From: an uncultured Oscillospiraceae bacterium
GTDB taxonomy: Bacteria; Bacillota; Clostridia; Oscillospirales; Oscillospiraceae
Length of the DNA stretch: 40,260 nt
NCBI GenBank assembly: GCA_900754515.1
Contig: CAAEDD010000045.1
Coordinates: 1 to 40,260, forward strand
Direction of reading: 5' to 3'
Part shown: positions 31,961-40,190 of the stretch, in pieces
How positions within the stretch are numbered: position 1 is the stretch's first letter
Layout: each line of letters begins with the position of its first letter
Position numbers and translations under genes: made by a program
The notes under the pieces: model-generated
Seen by the model: only the letters and a program-made list of their open reading frames with translations
The model's database searches: none
Told to the model about the DNA's origin: nothing

Positions 31961-32773
31961 ATGGGCTTGATAAAAAGAATATATGCTTTACTGCTCTCTG
32001 CGGCGCTGCTGTGCCTTGCCGGCTGCGGCAGCGGGCAGGAAGCGGCGCCTGTGCAGCCATCCCATAGCCCGGCGGCCCTGGCCGAGGCGGAGGCAGCGGA
32101 TGCTGCCGCTGTGGCCCCGGCTGCGGAGACGCCGGTTCCACAGACTATACCGGAGGCGCCTGTGCCGGAGAAAATTGATGAGGACTGGTTTGACGATGCC
32201 CTCTTTGTGGGCGACTCTATAACCGGAATGCTCAGCTCTTACACCCTTATCAACGGAGGATTGGGCCAGGCCAGTATAATCTATGCCAACAGCTACTCCT
32301 GCCACAATGCGGTGGAGGATGGCGTGAAGCTGTCCTATCAGGGGGAAAAGCTGAGTATGCCGGAGTTGGTGGAAAAGAGCGGGGCGGCAAAGGTGTTCTT
32401 CTTGCTGTCCATGAACGATCTCAGCCGTACGCCGGAGGAGATTGTGGAGTGTTGGAAAACGGTGCTGGAAGAGATACGCAGCCGCTGTCCCGAGACGGAG
32501 ATATTCCTTCAGTCCGGCACCCCTCTCTTTACCGAGACGGGATATTTGAACAATGATAATGTGGAGCTTTTAAACAAAGCCCTTAAGGATTTCTGCCTGG
32601 AAAACGGCTGTATCTATGTGGATATTGCCCGGGGCCTAAAGGATGAGGATGGTAATATGAAGGGTGAATTCAGCCTGGATTATGCCCACTTCAACGGCGA
32701 AGGCTGCAAGGTGTGGATCGAGGCCCTGATGGACAGGGATAACTACTATTACACTCCGGAGACGGAGACATGA
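31961..32773 (+). CDS. SGNH/GDSL-hydrolase-like lipoprotein
   Basis: The 270-residue protein has a lipoprotein signal (MGLIKRIYAL, hydrophobic core, LAGC with Cys22) and an Ala/Pro/Glu linker (25-72). The SGNH fold follows, with Ser86 in FVGDSITGM (block I), Asn152 in SMNDLS (block III) and the Asp240/His243 pair in LDYAHFNGEG (block V). These are the residues of an esterase or acyl-transferase triad. Membrane-anchored SGNH proteins beside an MBOAT usually move acetyl groups onto surface polysaccharides, as PatB or OatA do. I chose the ATG at 31961 because it starts the signal peptide and has GAGAAGG upstream; an ATG at 31925 overlaps the -10. It is the first gene of the cluster. Confidence 0.86.
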   Translation: MGLIKRIYALLLSAALLCLAGCGSGQEAAPVQPSHSPAALAEAEAADAAAVAPAAETPVPQTIPEAPVPEKIDEDWFDDALFVGDSITGMLSSYTLINGGLGQASIIYANSYSCHNAVEDGVKLSYQGEKLSMPELVEKSGAAKVFFLLSMNDLSRTPEEIVECWKTVLEEIRSRCPETEIFLQSGTPLFTETGYLNNDNVELLNKALKDFCLENGCIYVDIARGLKDEDGNMKGEFSLDYAHFNGEGCKVWIEALMDRDNYYYTPETET

Positions 32774-32786
32774 GGAGGTAACCAAA

Positions 32787-33272
32787 ATGGATAAACTGAA
32801 AAGAAGAGGGCTCCTTTTTCTGAGCCTGCTGCTGGTTCTGAGCCTGGCGGCCTGCTCCGGCGGACAGAATGCCTCTTTTGAAATGGACGTGCAGGAGATA
32901 TATGAGCAGCTCACGGCTCTGCCGGATATGCCGGAAATGATAGTGCTGCCGGAGGATAAGGCTCTGGACTTCCTGGGGCTGGACATGTCCAAGTGTGTCC
33001 AGGCCGTCACCGCCATCTGCGCGGTGAACATCCAGGCCGACGAGATATGGCTGGTGGAGGCTAAGGACAGCGCCGCCGCCGCAGAGATAGAGGAGCTGGC
33101 CCGTGCACGGGTGGAGCAGAGAAAACAGGAGTTTGAGACTTACTCCCCTTCCCAGCATCAGGTACTGGAAAACGCCGCTATACTCCGGGAAGGAAACTAT
33201 GTGGTGCTTCTTGTATCCCAGAATACGGAGGAACTGAAGGCGGCCTTTGATAAGCTTGTTGGAATAAACTGA
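32787..33272 (+). CDS. DUF4358 lipoprotein
   Basis: The 161-residue product has a lipoprotein signal with lipobox LAAC (Cys near residue 23). The DUF4358 pattern follows: a predicted helix at about 35-50, ADEIWLVEAKDSAAAAEIEE (about 87-106), RVEQRKQEFETYSPSQ and NYVVLLVSQNTEELKAAF. DUF4358 has no known function but is found often beside MBOAT and DHHW genes in Firmicutes. It has no catalytic motif that I can see, so it may be a structural partner at the membrane surface. It follows the SGNH gene by 13 nt (GAGGAGGTAACC ribosome site) and precedes the MBOAT gene by about 75 nt. Confidence 0.85.
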   Translation: MDKLKRRGLLFLSLLLVLSLAACSGGQNASFEMDVQEIYEQLTALPDMPEMIVLPEDKALDFLGLDMSKCVQAVTAICAVNIQADEIWLVEAKDSAAAAEIEELARARVEQRKQEFETYSPSQHQVLENAAILREGNYVVLLVSQNTEELKAAFDKLVGIN

Positions 33273-33323
33273 GCCGGGTCTGGAGAAATTGGGCGTAAAA
33301 GGGCTCAATTCCCCTTGGACTGA

Positions 33324-33337
33324 GGGCGGCAACGCCC
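33324..33337 (+). terminator. Hairpin with GNRA loop between the DUF4358 and MBOAT genes
   Basis: GGGCG (33324-33328), loop GCAA and CGCCC (33333-33337) form a tight hairpin followed after 6 nt by T5. It could be a weak attenuator that lowers MBOAT expression relative to the two lipoproteins, or it may hide or expose the MBOAT start region that begins 10-28 nt later. Confidence 0.4.
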
Positions 33338-33346
33338 AAAGGCTTT

Positions 33347-34750
33347 TTGTCGGGAGAGATAGTTCTGGTATTTTCAAGTAATGTTTTTCTGTTTGCCTAT
33401 CTGCCGGCGGTGCTTCTGCTGTATTATATCTGCCCACGGCGGGGGAGAAATCTGCTGCTTTTTGCGGTGAGCCTGGTCTTTTACGGCTGGGGCGAGCCGG
33501 TGTATCTGGCGCTGATGCTCTTTACAATAGCCCTTAACTATGCCGGTGGATTGATGATAGACAGCCGCCGCCGTTCAGGCAAGAGCGCAAAGACTGTGCT
33601 GACCGTCACCATCGTCCTTAACCTTGCTCTGCTGGGCTTTTTCAAGTACACCGGTTTTATTGTGGACAGCCTGAAAGCCCTTATACCGGCACTTTCATCT
33701 CTGGCCGTGCCGGAGATAGCTCTGCCCATAGGTATTTCCTTTTACATATTCCAGTCCATGAGCTACACCATAGACGTGTACCGCAGCGATGCCCCGGTGC
33801 AGAGAGACCCGGTAGGATTTGGCACCTATGTTGCAATGTTCCCCCAACTCATAGCCGGACCCATAGTCAAATACAAGGACGTGGCGGAGCAGCTCAGCTG
33901 CCGCCGGGAGAGTGTGGAAAAGTTTGCCTCCGGCATAAGGATATTTATTATTGGCCTTGCAAAAAAACTGCTGTTGGCAAACCAGATGGGCCTTTTGTGG
34001 GAAAATCTCAGCGTATCCGGTGGGACGCTTTCTGCCTGGGTGGGCATGCTGGCCTACACACTGCAAATATATTTTGATTTTTCCGGATACTCCGACATGG
34101 CCATAGGTCTGGGGAGAATGCTGGGTTTCGAGTTTCTCAAAAACTTTGACTATCCATATATTTCCCGGAGCATTACCGAGTTCTGGCGGCGCTGGCATAT
34201 TTCCCTCTCTACCTGGTTCAAGGAATATGTGTATATTCCACTTGGGGGCAACCGCCGCGGACTTAAACGGCAGCTTTTAAATATCTTCATAGTCTGGGCC
34301 CTTACGGGGCTCTGGCATGGAGCCAGCTGGAACTTCGTGCTGTGGGGACTTTATTACGGACTGTGGCTGACAGTGGAGAAGGTGTTCCTTTTAAAACGCC
34401 TGGAAAAGCTGCCGTCGGCCATCCGCTGCATTATGGTGCTGCTGGTGGTGTCGGTGGGCTGGATGCTCTTCTATTTTGTGGATACGGGGGAGCTATTTGC
34501 CTTTATGGGCAGGCTCTTTAACGGAGCGGCCGAGGACGTATACAGCCTGAACATGATACTTGCCTACCTTCCCATCTTGGTCCTGGCCGCCTTTGCAGCC
34601 ACTCCGGCGGGAAAATGCGTATATCATAAGCTGGACGGCACCGTAGTACAGCTCCTGTTCTGCACTCTGGGACTGGGGATGCTGCTTCTCCTCTGCACTG
34701 CTGCGCTGGCCAGCCAGAGCTATAATCCCTTTATTTATTTCAGGTTTTAA
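33347..34750 (+). CDS. MBOAT-family membrane O-acyltransferase (AlgI/PatA/DltB-like)
   Basis: The protein is 467 residues from TTG at 33347, or 461 from CTG at 33365. It has about 11 membrane segments and the MBOAT hallmarks ISRSITEFWRRWHISLSTW, FKEYVYIPLGGNRRG and ALTGLWHGASWNFVLWG with the catalytic histidine (WHG). These enzymes pass acyl groups, usually acetyl from acetyl-CoA, across the membrane to a partner that modifies a surface polymer. Start choice is open: homologues begin VFSSxxFLF, which aligns with the CTG, and GGGAGAG stands 6 nt before that CTG; the TTG has only AAAGG at 4 nt. No ATG or GTG start is available. The DHHW gene follows after 11 nt. Confidence 0.9.
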   Translation: MSGEIVLVFSSNVFLFAYLPAVLLLYYICPRRGRNLLLFAVSLVFYGWGEPVYLALMLFTIALNYAGGLMIDSRRRSGKSAKTVLTVTIVLNLALLGFFKYTGFIVDSLKALIPALSSLAVPEIALPIGISFYIFQSMSYTIDVYRSDAPVQRDPVGFGTYVAMFPQLIAGPIVKYKDVAEQLSCRRESVEKFASGIRIFIIGLAKKLLLANQMGLLWENLSVSGGTLSAWVGMLAYTLQIYFDFSGYSDMAIGLGRMLGFEFLKNFDYPYISRSITEFWRRWHISLSTWFKEYVYIPLGGNRRGLKRQLLNIFIVWALTGLWHGASWNFVLWGLYYGLWLTVEKVFLLKRLEKLPSAIRCIMVLLVVSVGWMLFYFVDTGELFAFMGRLFNGAAEDVYSLNMILAYLPILVLAAFAATPAGKCVYHKLDGTVVQLLFCTLGLGMLLLLCTAALASQSYNPFIYFRF

Positions 34751-34761
34751 GGAGGCGGAGC

Positions 34762-35883
34762 ATGAAAGGAAAATTAAGCGAACGCATGCTCTGCCTGCTG
34801 TTTTTGCTGTGTATCTTTGCCATGGCTTTGCTGTTTCTGCTGCTGCCAAAGGAAAACTTCTCCCAGAAGGAGAAGCGCTATTTGGAAAAGGCTCCGGAGC
34901 TGAGCTGGGAGAGCCTGAGCTCCGGCAGCTTTGGGGAAAAGGCGGAAAAGTATATGGCCGATCATCTGCCCTTCCGGGACTTCCTGGTGGGAGTGGCTGC
35001 CAACACCGAACGGCTCATGGGCCTGCAGGTTACAAAGGATATCTACGTGGGTGAGAGCGGGAGGCTCTATGAGGCCCCCTACCGGGAAAACAGCTCCGCT
35101 ACGGAGGAAAATATGACAGCCATAAATGCCTTTGCCGAAAAGCTGGGCAGAAGTGTGGATCTGATGCTGGTACCCTCTGCCGGGTATATGATGCAGGATG
35201 ACATAAAGGGGCTTAAGAATCCCTATATAGATGATGAGCTTATATCCGCTGCCTATGCCATGGCCGGGGAAAATGTCCGATGCATAGATTTGCTGGAAAC
35301 TTTTGAGGAGGCGGACAGAGGGAGACTCTATTACCGCACCGACCACCACTGGACAGGCTATGGAGCCTGGCTTGCCTACCGGGAATATATGGGCGGACTA
35401 GGCCGTAAAAGCCTGGACATGGCCGATTACAGCCTTAGTTATATTCCAGGCTTTTACGGCAGCACCTATTCCCGCAGTGGACTTTGGCAGTACCCGGCGG
35501 AGGACATGGAGATTTGGGATGACGGCGGAAGCTATAAGGTCAGCTTTTCCGACAGGGACGGCAGCTTTGACAGCCTGTTTTTCCCGGAACGCCTGGAGGA
35601 GCCGGACAAGTACACTTACTGGCTGGACGGGAATCACCCGCTGGTACGGATAGAAAATCTTGACCCGGAGGCCAGCGGCAGCCTGCTGGTAATACGGGAC
35701 TCCTACTCCAACTGTCTGGGTTGCTTTCTTGCCGGGTCCTACAAGACGGTGGTGCTGGCGGATCTGCGTTACTATAAAGAGCCACTGTCATTGCTCTTTG
35801 AGCAGGAGGGCTTTGACGATGTGCTCGTTGCATACTCCATAGGGAATTTCCTCACCGACAATAACTTCATCTGGCTGGAGTGA
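34762..35883 (+). CDS. DHHW-family (AlgX/AlgJ-like) membrane-anchored protein
   Basis: The 373-residue protein has an N-terminal membrane anchor (residues 9-29) and an extracellular domain with the family motif YYRTDHHWTGYGAW (DHHW at 194-197). A later block, LLVIRDSYSN, has Asp313-Ser314. In AlgJ and AlgX the matching Asp/His and Ser form a triad that O-acetylates alginate. Together with the upstream MBOAT this suggests an enzyme that takes the acyl group on the outside and puts it on a polysaccharide. It is the last gene of the cluster, with AAGGAGGCGG before its ATG. The polymer is not known; no polysaccharide synthase is in the window. Confidence 0.87.
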   Translation: MKGKLSERMLCLLFLLCIFAMALLFLLLPKENFSQKEKRYLEKAPELSWESLSSGSFGEKAEKYMADHLPFRDFLVGVAANTERLMGLQVTKDIYVGESGRLYEAPYRENSSATEENMTAINAFAEKLGRSVDLMLVPSAGYMMQDDIKGLKNPYIDDELISAAYAMAGENVRCIDLLETFEEADRGRLYYRTDHHWTGYGAWLAYREYMGGLGRKSLDMADYSLSYIPGFYGSTYSRSGLWQYPAEDMEIWDDGGSYKVSFSDRDGSFDSLFFPERLEEPDKYTYWLDGNHPLVRIENLDPEASGSLLVIRDSYSNCLGCFLAGSYKTVVLADLRYYKEPLSLLFEQEGFDDVLVAYSIGNFLTDNNFIWLE

Positions 35884-35994
35884 TAAAACAAAAAGGCGCT
35901 GTGAATGAAACAATCCGGCAGAAAACCTTTCAGAGTTATTTGCTGCGGTGAAATCCCTTTTGATAAAGAAAAATTTTACCTTTTCGTCAATTAA

Positions 35995-36029
35995 AAAGAC
36001 ACTGTGATACATACCATCACAGTGTCTTT
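35995..36029. terminator. Bidirectional terminator that includes the end of the GerAB gene
   Basis: A 14-bp perfect inverted repeat (35995-36008 with 36016-36029), 7-nt loop, is flanked by A5 and by TTTCTTATTTTT. The right arm encodes the last three codons and the TGA of the minus-strand GerAB gene (stop at 36017-36019), so coding sequence and terminator overlap. The 110 nt between the DHHW stop and this stem show no gene. Confidence 0.85.
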
Positions 36030-37144
36030 CTTATTTTTCCTACTATATAAATAGAGGGAATAAAAACAAAGGCAAAGAGCAGATTTATGGCGGGAATCAG
36101 CTTTGCCGACCAGAAGTCCAGGCTAAGGGCGTCCGGGCCTATGACCAGGGAGCAGCCTATGGCAATCAGAATAGTGGGCCAGATGAGCCAGCGTCCCCGG
36201 CTCATATCCAGCAGCCGCTCACCGCGGTACTCCGCATCCAGTCCAAAGCAGCGCCGCAGGCAGTGTTGGGCGCCGTAGAGAAAAACAGAAACCAGCAGAA
36301 AATCCGGGAACAGCCACAGCATTACCACAAGGGCCTCCACACGTTCCACGGTGCGGAAAAACACAAGATTGCGCACCATGATAAAGAAAGGACGGCTGAG
36401 CCGGGAAGTGAGTTCGGCGCCGAACATGCCCACCACTGAAAGGCACAGCAGGCTCATGAGAAACACCATGACTATTAGCCAGAGATTACCCTGCCGGGTC
36501 CGGCCCGGCTCTATCGGGCACATCCCCTCAATAAAGCACACGGCATACACCCCGAAGGATAGCACATCGACTGCGGCCAGAGAACCAATAGCCACAGGAA
36601 TGGCGTCATCTATGGTCACCGGCAGCAGGTTGGCGGGCTCTATGGAGCTGAGGGAAAAGAGAAGTATCAGCAGCAGGGAGCCTATAACCACCGGGCTTAT
36701 AAGCATGGCGGAGCGGACAATGGAGCGGGGATTGCCCAGGGCGGCTATAAGGCACACCAGGCCCAGACTTATGGTAAAGGCGCCGGGAGAGCTGTTGGGA
36801 TAAATGGTGATAATGAGCCGGTCGGCCCCGGAGCGGAGGATGAAACCGGAGTAGAGTATCAGCCAGGCGGCGGTGATGGCCAGGGAAGTCTTTCCCAGGC
36901 GCTGCCCCAGGCAGCGGAGGAACAGCTCCTGGATGTTTTCTCCTTCCCGTCGGCATGCCATGAAATCCGATATGAAATGCATGTATATGAGCATGGGCAG
37001 GGCGGCCAGGGGCGCCGTCAGCCACACGGCCCGTCCGGCATACTCGGTGGCGGCAGTGACAAAAAGCCGCAGAGAGGGTACCAGCAGCATCAGCGTTGCC
37101 AGAGTAAAAAGTTGCCGCCGGCTTATCTGTGTCAGTTTATTCAC
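36017..37144 (-). CDS. gerAB: Spore germination receptor B subunit (GerAB family permease)
   Basis: The 375-residue membrane protein has about ten hydrophobic segments and the GerAB/spore permease pattern: N-terminal ISRRQLFTLATLMLLVPSL, GADRLIITIYPNSSPGAF near residue 105 and FVFIPSIYIVGKIRK at the end. GerAB is an APC-superfamily-like subunit that binds amino-acid or other germinants in the inner spore membrane. It is the third gene of the operon, 2 nt after the gerAC stop, and its final codons lie in a terminator stem. The ligand and the exact paralogue type (GerA, GerB, GerK) cannot be told. Confidence 0.9.
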   Translation of the reverse strand: MNKLTQISRRQLFTLATLMLLVPSLRLFVTAATEYAGRAVWLTAPLAALPMLIYMHFISDFMACRREGENIQELFLRCLGQRLGKTSLAITAAWLILYSGFILRSGADRLIITIYPNSSPGAFTISLGLVCLIAALGNPRSIVRSAMLISPVVIGSLLLILLFSLSSIEPANLLPVTIDDAIPVAIGSLAAVDVLSFGVYAVCFIEGMCPIEPGRTRQGNLWLIVMVFLMSLLCLSVVGMFGAELTSRLSRPFFIMVRNLVFFRTVERVEALVVMLWLFPDFLLVSVFLYGAQHCLRRCFGLDAEYRGERLLDMSRGRWLIWPTILIAIGCSLVIGPDALSLDFWSAKLIPAINLLFAFVFIPSIYIVGKIRKTL

Positions 37145-37146
37145 GT

Positions 37147-38466
37147 CTACGCTTCCTTCATGTCATTGGTGTGGCTCAGCTGGCCGCTGACCGTTATCTG
37201 AAGCTCCAGAGAGGGCAGCACTTCAGTAAATTCCTGCTCCATGAGCCTGTAATTTTCCGGTGAACTGCGCTCAATCTTTCCGGCCAGGCCAAGAAAATCC
37301 GCTTTCAGCTTCATTGAGTTTTGAAGAAGAGAGCTGAGCTGCTCCGATACGGCGGACTCCAACTGGCCGGTGAGATAGTTTATATATTCCTCTGCCCCGG
37401 CGGTCTCCCCGGGCCCGGACTCCATGACCGAGGCCGTGATCCTTACCTGGATATCCAGACCCGTCAGCTCTCCCGGCCCAGACCAAATGGGGCTGAGCTG
37501 GGCGCTGCCGTCATATACCTCCAGAGAACAGTCCCGGCCATCCATGTCTTTTACGGCAATAAAGCTTATTGGGACACTGTCGGTCATCAGCCCCACAGCT
37601 ACGGCGGCTTCAGGCTCCAGATACTTGCAGAGCTTCCCGTCCCTTATCACTCCATAGCCGGCCATGCCGGCCATGAGAGGGCCGTTTTCCTCAGAGGGGG
37701 TACCGGCATTCCCTGTATCAGCCTGAGACTGCTCTTCCTCTTTGCCGTCTGTACCGGCCCCACTCTCCTGAGACTGCTGCTCCTCTTCGGCGGCCTGCTT
37801 TTCCTTCATCTCTGTTTCGTTAGTATCACCGGTCTGCCCGGAATCACCGGAATCACCGGAGGCCTGGGGACCGGAGGACTCGGAGCCCGGTTCGCAGCGT
37901 ATGGCGCAGACCAGGGCGCTGCCGTAACGTTCAAGACTGCTTATGGTGTCGGCTACGGTAAAGACCCGGCTGTTGCTGGCTGTGGCAAAGCTTTCCCGCA
38001 CTGCCTGCATCACTTCCGAAATTCCACGGCTGCCGTCGCCAACTTCCATAACCGCCTGCTTTGCTGTTCCGTCCCGGACTATATACAGAGGAATGTCTAT
38101 CCGCAGCTCCGGAGATTGGCACAGATAGTCAAGAAAGCTGTCCATATCGTTCTCTGCCGCTTCCTCGCCTATGAGAATGTGGTTGACATGGGAAAAGAAG
38201 ATCTCCTCTTCATAAGACAGGTCATAGGCCCGGTCAATGGCGGTACTGACGGTGCCGCCCTTGGCGCTCATACGCCTGGGACCTGAACCGGAGGCTTCCG
38301 CCGCTGCTGCCAAGGATACGGTTATGCTCCCTTCCTCCTGGTCCAGGCCCATGGTCTGCACTACCAGCAGCTGCTGTATCTCCCGGTAATTGGTGTAAAC
38401 GCTGCTGCAGCCCGTCATGGACAGCAGGACGGGTATTATAATAAGGAAAGATATATAGCGCTTCAT
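37147..38466 (-). CDS. gerAC: Spore germination receptor C subunit (GerAC-family lipoprotein) with an acidic insert
   Basis: The 439-residue lipoprotein has signal MKRYISFLII and lipobox MTGC (Cys20), followed by the GerAC domain 1 (NYREIQQLLVVQTMGLDQ, EEIFFSHVNHILIGEEAA). The C-terminal GerAC domain begins after residue 265 (GYGVIRDGKLCKYLEPEAA) and ends with LPSLELQITVSGQL. Between them is an unusual stretch of about 70 residues (about 192-262) made nearly only of Gly, Ser, Asp, Glu, Gln and Thr, such as ASGDSGDSGQTGDTNET. Such an insert is not part of the usual roughly 370-400-residue GerAC. It overlaps gerAA by 4 nt (ATGA), the coupling typical of gerA operons. Confidence 0.9.
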   Translation of the reverse strand: MKRYISFLIIIPVLLSMTGCSSVYTNYREIQQLLVVQTMGLDQEEGSITVSLAAAAEASGSGPRRMSAKGGTVSTAIDRAYDLSYEEEIFFSHVNHILIGEEAAENDMDSFLDYLCQSPELRIDIPLYIVRDGTAKQAVMEVGDGSRGISEVMQAVRESFATASNSRVFTVADTISSLERYGSALVCAIRCEPGSESSGPQASGDSGDSGQTGDTNETEMKEKQAAEEEQQSQESGAGTDGKEEEQSQADTGNAGTPSEENGPLMAGMAGYGVIRDGKLCKYLEPEAAVAVGLMTDSVPISFIAVKDMDGRDCSLEVYDGSAQLSPIWSGPGELTGLDIQVRITASVMESGPGETAGAEEYINYLTGQLESAVSEQLSSLLQNSMKLKADFLGLAGKIERSSPENYRLMEQEFTEVLPSLELQITVSGQLSHTNDMKEA

Positions 38467-40007
38467 TTCTGCCGCCTCTTATCCGGTGTATTCAAATTTG
38501 GATCGCGATATTTGTCCATGGACTTTGGCAGCTGTACCAAGAGCCGCAGTAAGGGAAAAGGTCTTCCGTCGGTCATCGGAGCCGTATAGCTTAACCCAAA
38601 ACTGTCTATGGACGAGATATGAAGGAGGAAAAGGCAGATTACAAGCCCAACACCAAATAATCCGCCTGCCAGAGCAGCTATCACCAAAGTCAGGCGCAGC
38701 AGCCGTACCACAGCTCCCAGATCCTGACTGGGCAGTGTGTAGCAGGCTATACCGGAAGTAGCAACCACGATAATGGCTATGGGAGAGACCACTTGGGCCT
38801 CTACCGCCGACTGGCCCACGATAAGTGCCCCGATAATGGACACCGTATCGCCTATGGGGTTGGGCAGACGCAGGCCGGCTTCCTGCAAAAGCTCAAAGGC
38901 AATGAGCATGCTGAATATCTCCAGAGCCGTGGAAAATGGCACGTTTTTTTTCGCCTCGATTATGGACAGCAGCAGCCTGGTGGGAATCATCTCCTGATGG
39001 TACATTGCCACAGCCACGTATAGCGCGGGCAGGAAAATGGCCAAAAGAAGAGAGACATAGCGCAGCACGGTGAGAGCCGTGGCCACCATGTAGTTCTTGC
39101 AGCTGTCTCCTGTAACCCGCATAAAGTCCGCCAGAGAGGCGGGGAGAATGAGACCCAGGGGCAGCCCGTCCACCAGCAGACCTACCCGCCCGGCCATGAG
39201 CTGCATGGCAAAACGGTCGGGCCGCTCTGTATGGAGCAGCTGGGGCATGGGTGAGCGGGGAGAGTCCACGATGTACTCTTCCAGAGTGCCGGTGGCCAGC
39301 AGAGCATCCACGTCCAGTTCGTCCAGTCGCCGGGCCAATTCCTCTACAGTCGCCGGGTCGGCTATGCCGTCCATAAACATAATGGACAGGCGGGTCTTGC
39401 TCTTGCGGCCAACGCTGCTCTCCACCAGCTTCAGCTTGGGGGAACATATACGCCGGCGTACCAGAGCTGTGTTTATCCTAAGAGTTTCCACAAAAGAGTC
39501 CTTGGCACCCTTAAGAGACTTTTCCAGAGTGGGCTCGGATATGCTGCGCACATTGCTGCTGCGTACTTCAAAGGTTACAGCACGGTTTATCCCGTCAAGA
39601 ATAACGGCGCAGTGACCGTGGCTGAGATCGTTTACCAGCTCATCCATGGTGGAACGCTCCTTGGCAGAGTAGCTGTAGGCGGCGCCCAGAAGGATGTACT
39701 CCAAACACTGCTGCTCGCTTTTTACCGATGGACTACGGCCGGCCTGAGTCAGAGGACGAATTATCTCCTCGGCTACGGCAGTACCGGAGACCAGGCCATC
39801 CAGCCAGCAAATCTTCAGACCTATATTCTGTTCCAGACCCAGGATTATTTCCCGGCTCTCATAGTCTCCGCAGCTGGAAAAAATCTCTTTCAGATTTTCA
39901 GAACTGAGAAGGCATTTGTACTCAGGCAGCTTCTGTTTATGATAGCCCCGAGCGGTTTCATAAGAATCAGTATACATATTGTGTAGTATGTCCAATAAAC
40001 CACGCAA
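38463..40007 (-). CDS. gerAA: Spore germination receptor A subunit (GerAA family)
   Basis: The 514-residue protein has a soluble N-terminal half (about 20-270, with GLKICWLDGLVSGTAVAEEII and PRSPMPQLLHTERPDRFAMQL near the junction). The C-terminal membrane half carries the family motif GRVGLLVDGLPLGLILPASLADFM and conserved segments AMYHQEMIPTRLLLSI, EAGLRLPNPIGDTVSIIGAL and IGQSAVEAQVVSPIAIIVVA. GerAA subunits form the pentameric ion channel of germinant receptors. The start is uncertain: a TTG at 40007 or the ATG at 39977, neither with a strong ribosome site. As first gene of the operon it should be under forespore sigma-G control, but no clear sigma-G site was found. Confidence 0.9.
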   Translation of the reverse strand: MRGLLDILHNMYTDSYETARGYHKQKLPEYKCLLSSENLKEIFSSCGDYESREIILGLEQNIGLKICWLDGLVSGTAVAEEIIRPLTQAGRSPSVKSEQQCLEYILLGAAYSYSAKERSTMDELVNDLSHGHCAVILDGINRAVTFEVRSSNVRSISEPTLEKSLKGAKDSFVETLRINTALVRRRICSPKLKLVESSVGRKSKTRLSIMFMDGIADPATVEELARRLDELDVDALLATGTLEEYIVDSPRSPMPQLLHTERPDRFAMQLMAGRVGLLVDGLPLGLILPASLADFMRVTGDSCKNYMVATALTVLRYVSLLLAIFLPALYVAVAMYHQEMIPTRLLLSIIEAKKNVPFSTALEIFSMLIAFELLQEAGLRLPNPIGDTVSIIGALIVGQSAVEAQVVSPIAIIVVATSGIACYTLPSQDLGAVVRLLRLTLVIAALAGGLFGVGLVICLFLLHISSIDSFGLSYTAPMTDGRPFPLLRLLVQLPKSMDKYRDPNLNTPDKRRQK

Positions 40008-40051
40008 TATTTAGATGTTCAAAAAAACTTCCAAAAAAATCAAAAAAAGTG

Positions 40052-40080
40052 TTGACAAAGAGGATTTCCGGTGGTATATT
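40052..40080 (+). promoter_or_regulatory. rRNA operon promoter P1
   Basis: TTGACA (40052-40057), a 17-nt spacer and TATATT (40075-40080) are present. Upstream A tracts (A7, A7, A7 within 40021-40049) at roughly helical spacing resemble an UP element. It is the first of two tandem promoters. Confidence 0.82.
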
Positions 40081-40156
40081 AGCAAAGCGCCTTGAGGGAA
40101 AGCCAAGAAATTGGTAAGAGATGGAAAAAGAAATTCAAAAAATTTCAAAAAACCTC

Positions 40157-40185
40157 TTGACAAGTTCCTGAAAGCGTGTTAAACT
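40157..40185 (+). promoter_or_regulatory. rRNA operon promoter P2
   Basis: TTGACA (40157-40162), a 17-nt spacer and TAAACT (40180-40185) are present, 105 bp downstream of P1, again with A tracts just upstream (40124-40152). Such a pair is typical of rrn operons. Confidence 0.82.
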
Positions 40186-40190
40186 AATCA

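Noticed and set aside
37321..38286. A 321-codon open frame antisense to gerAC
   Set aside because: It overlaps a firm lipoprotein gene in a coupled operon and its product looks like a low-complexity translation of the opposite strand.
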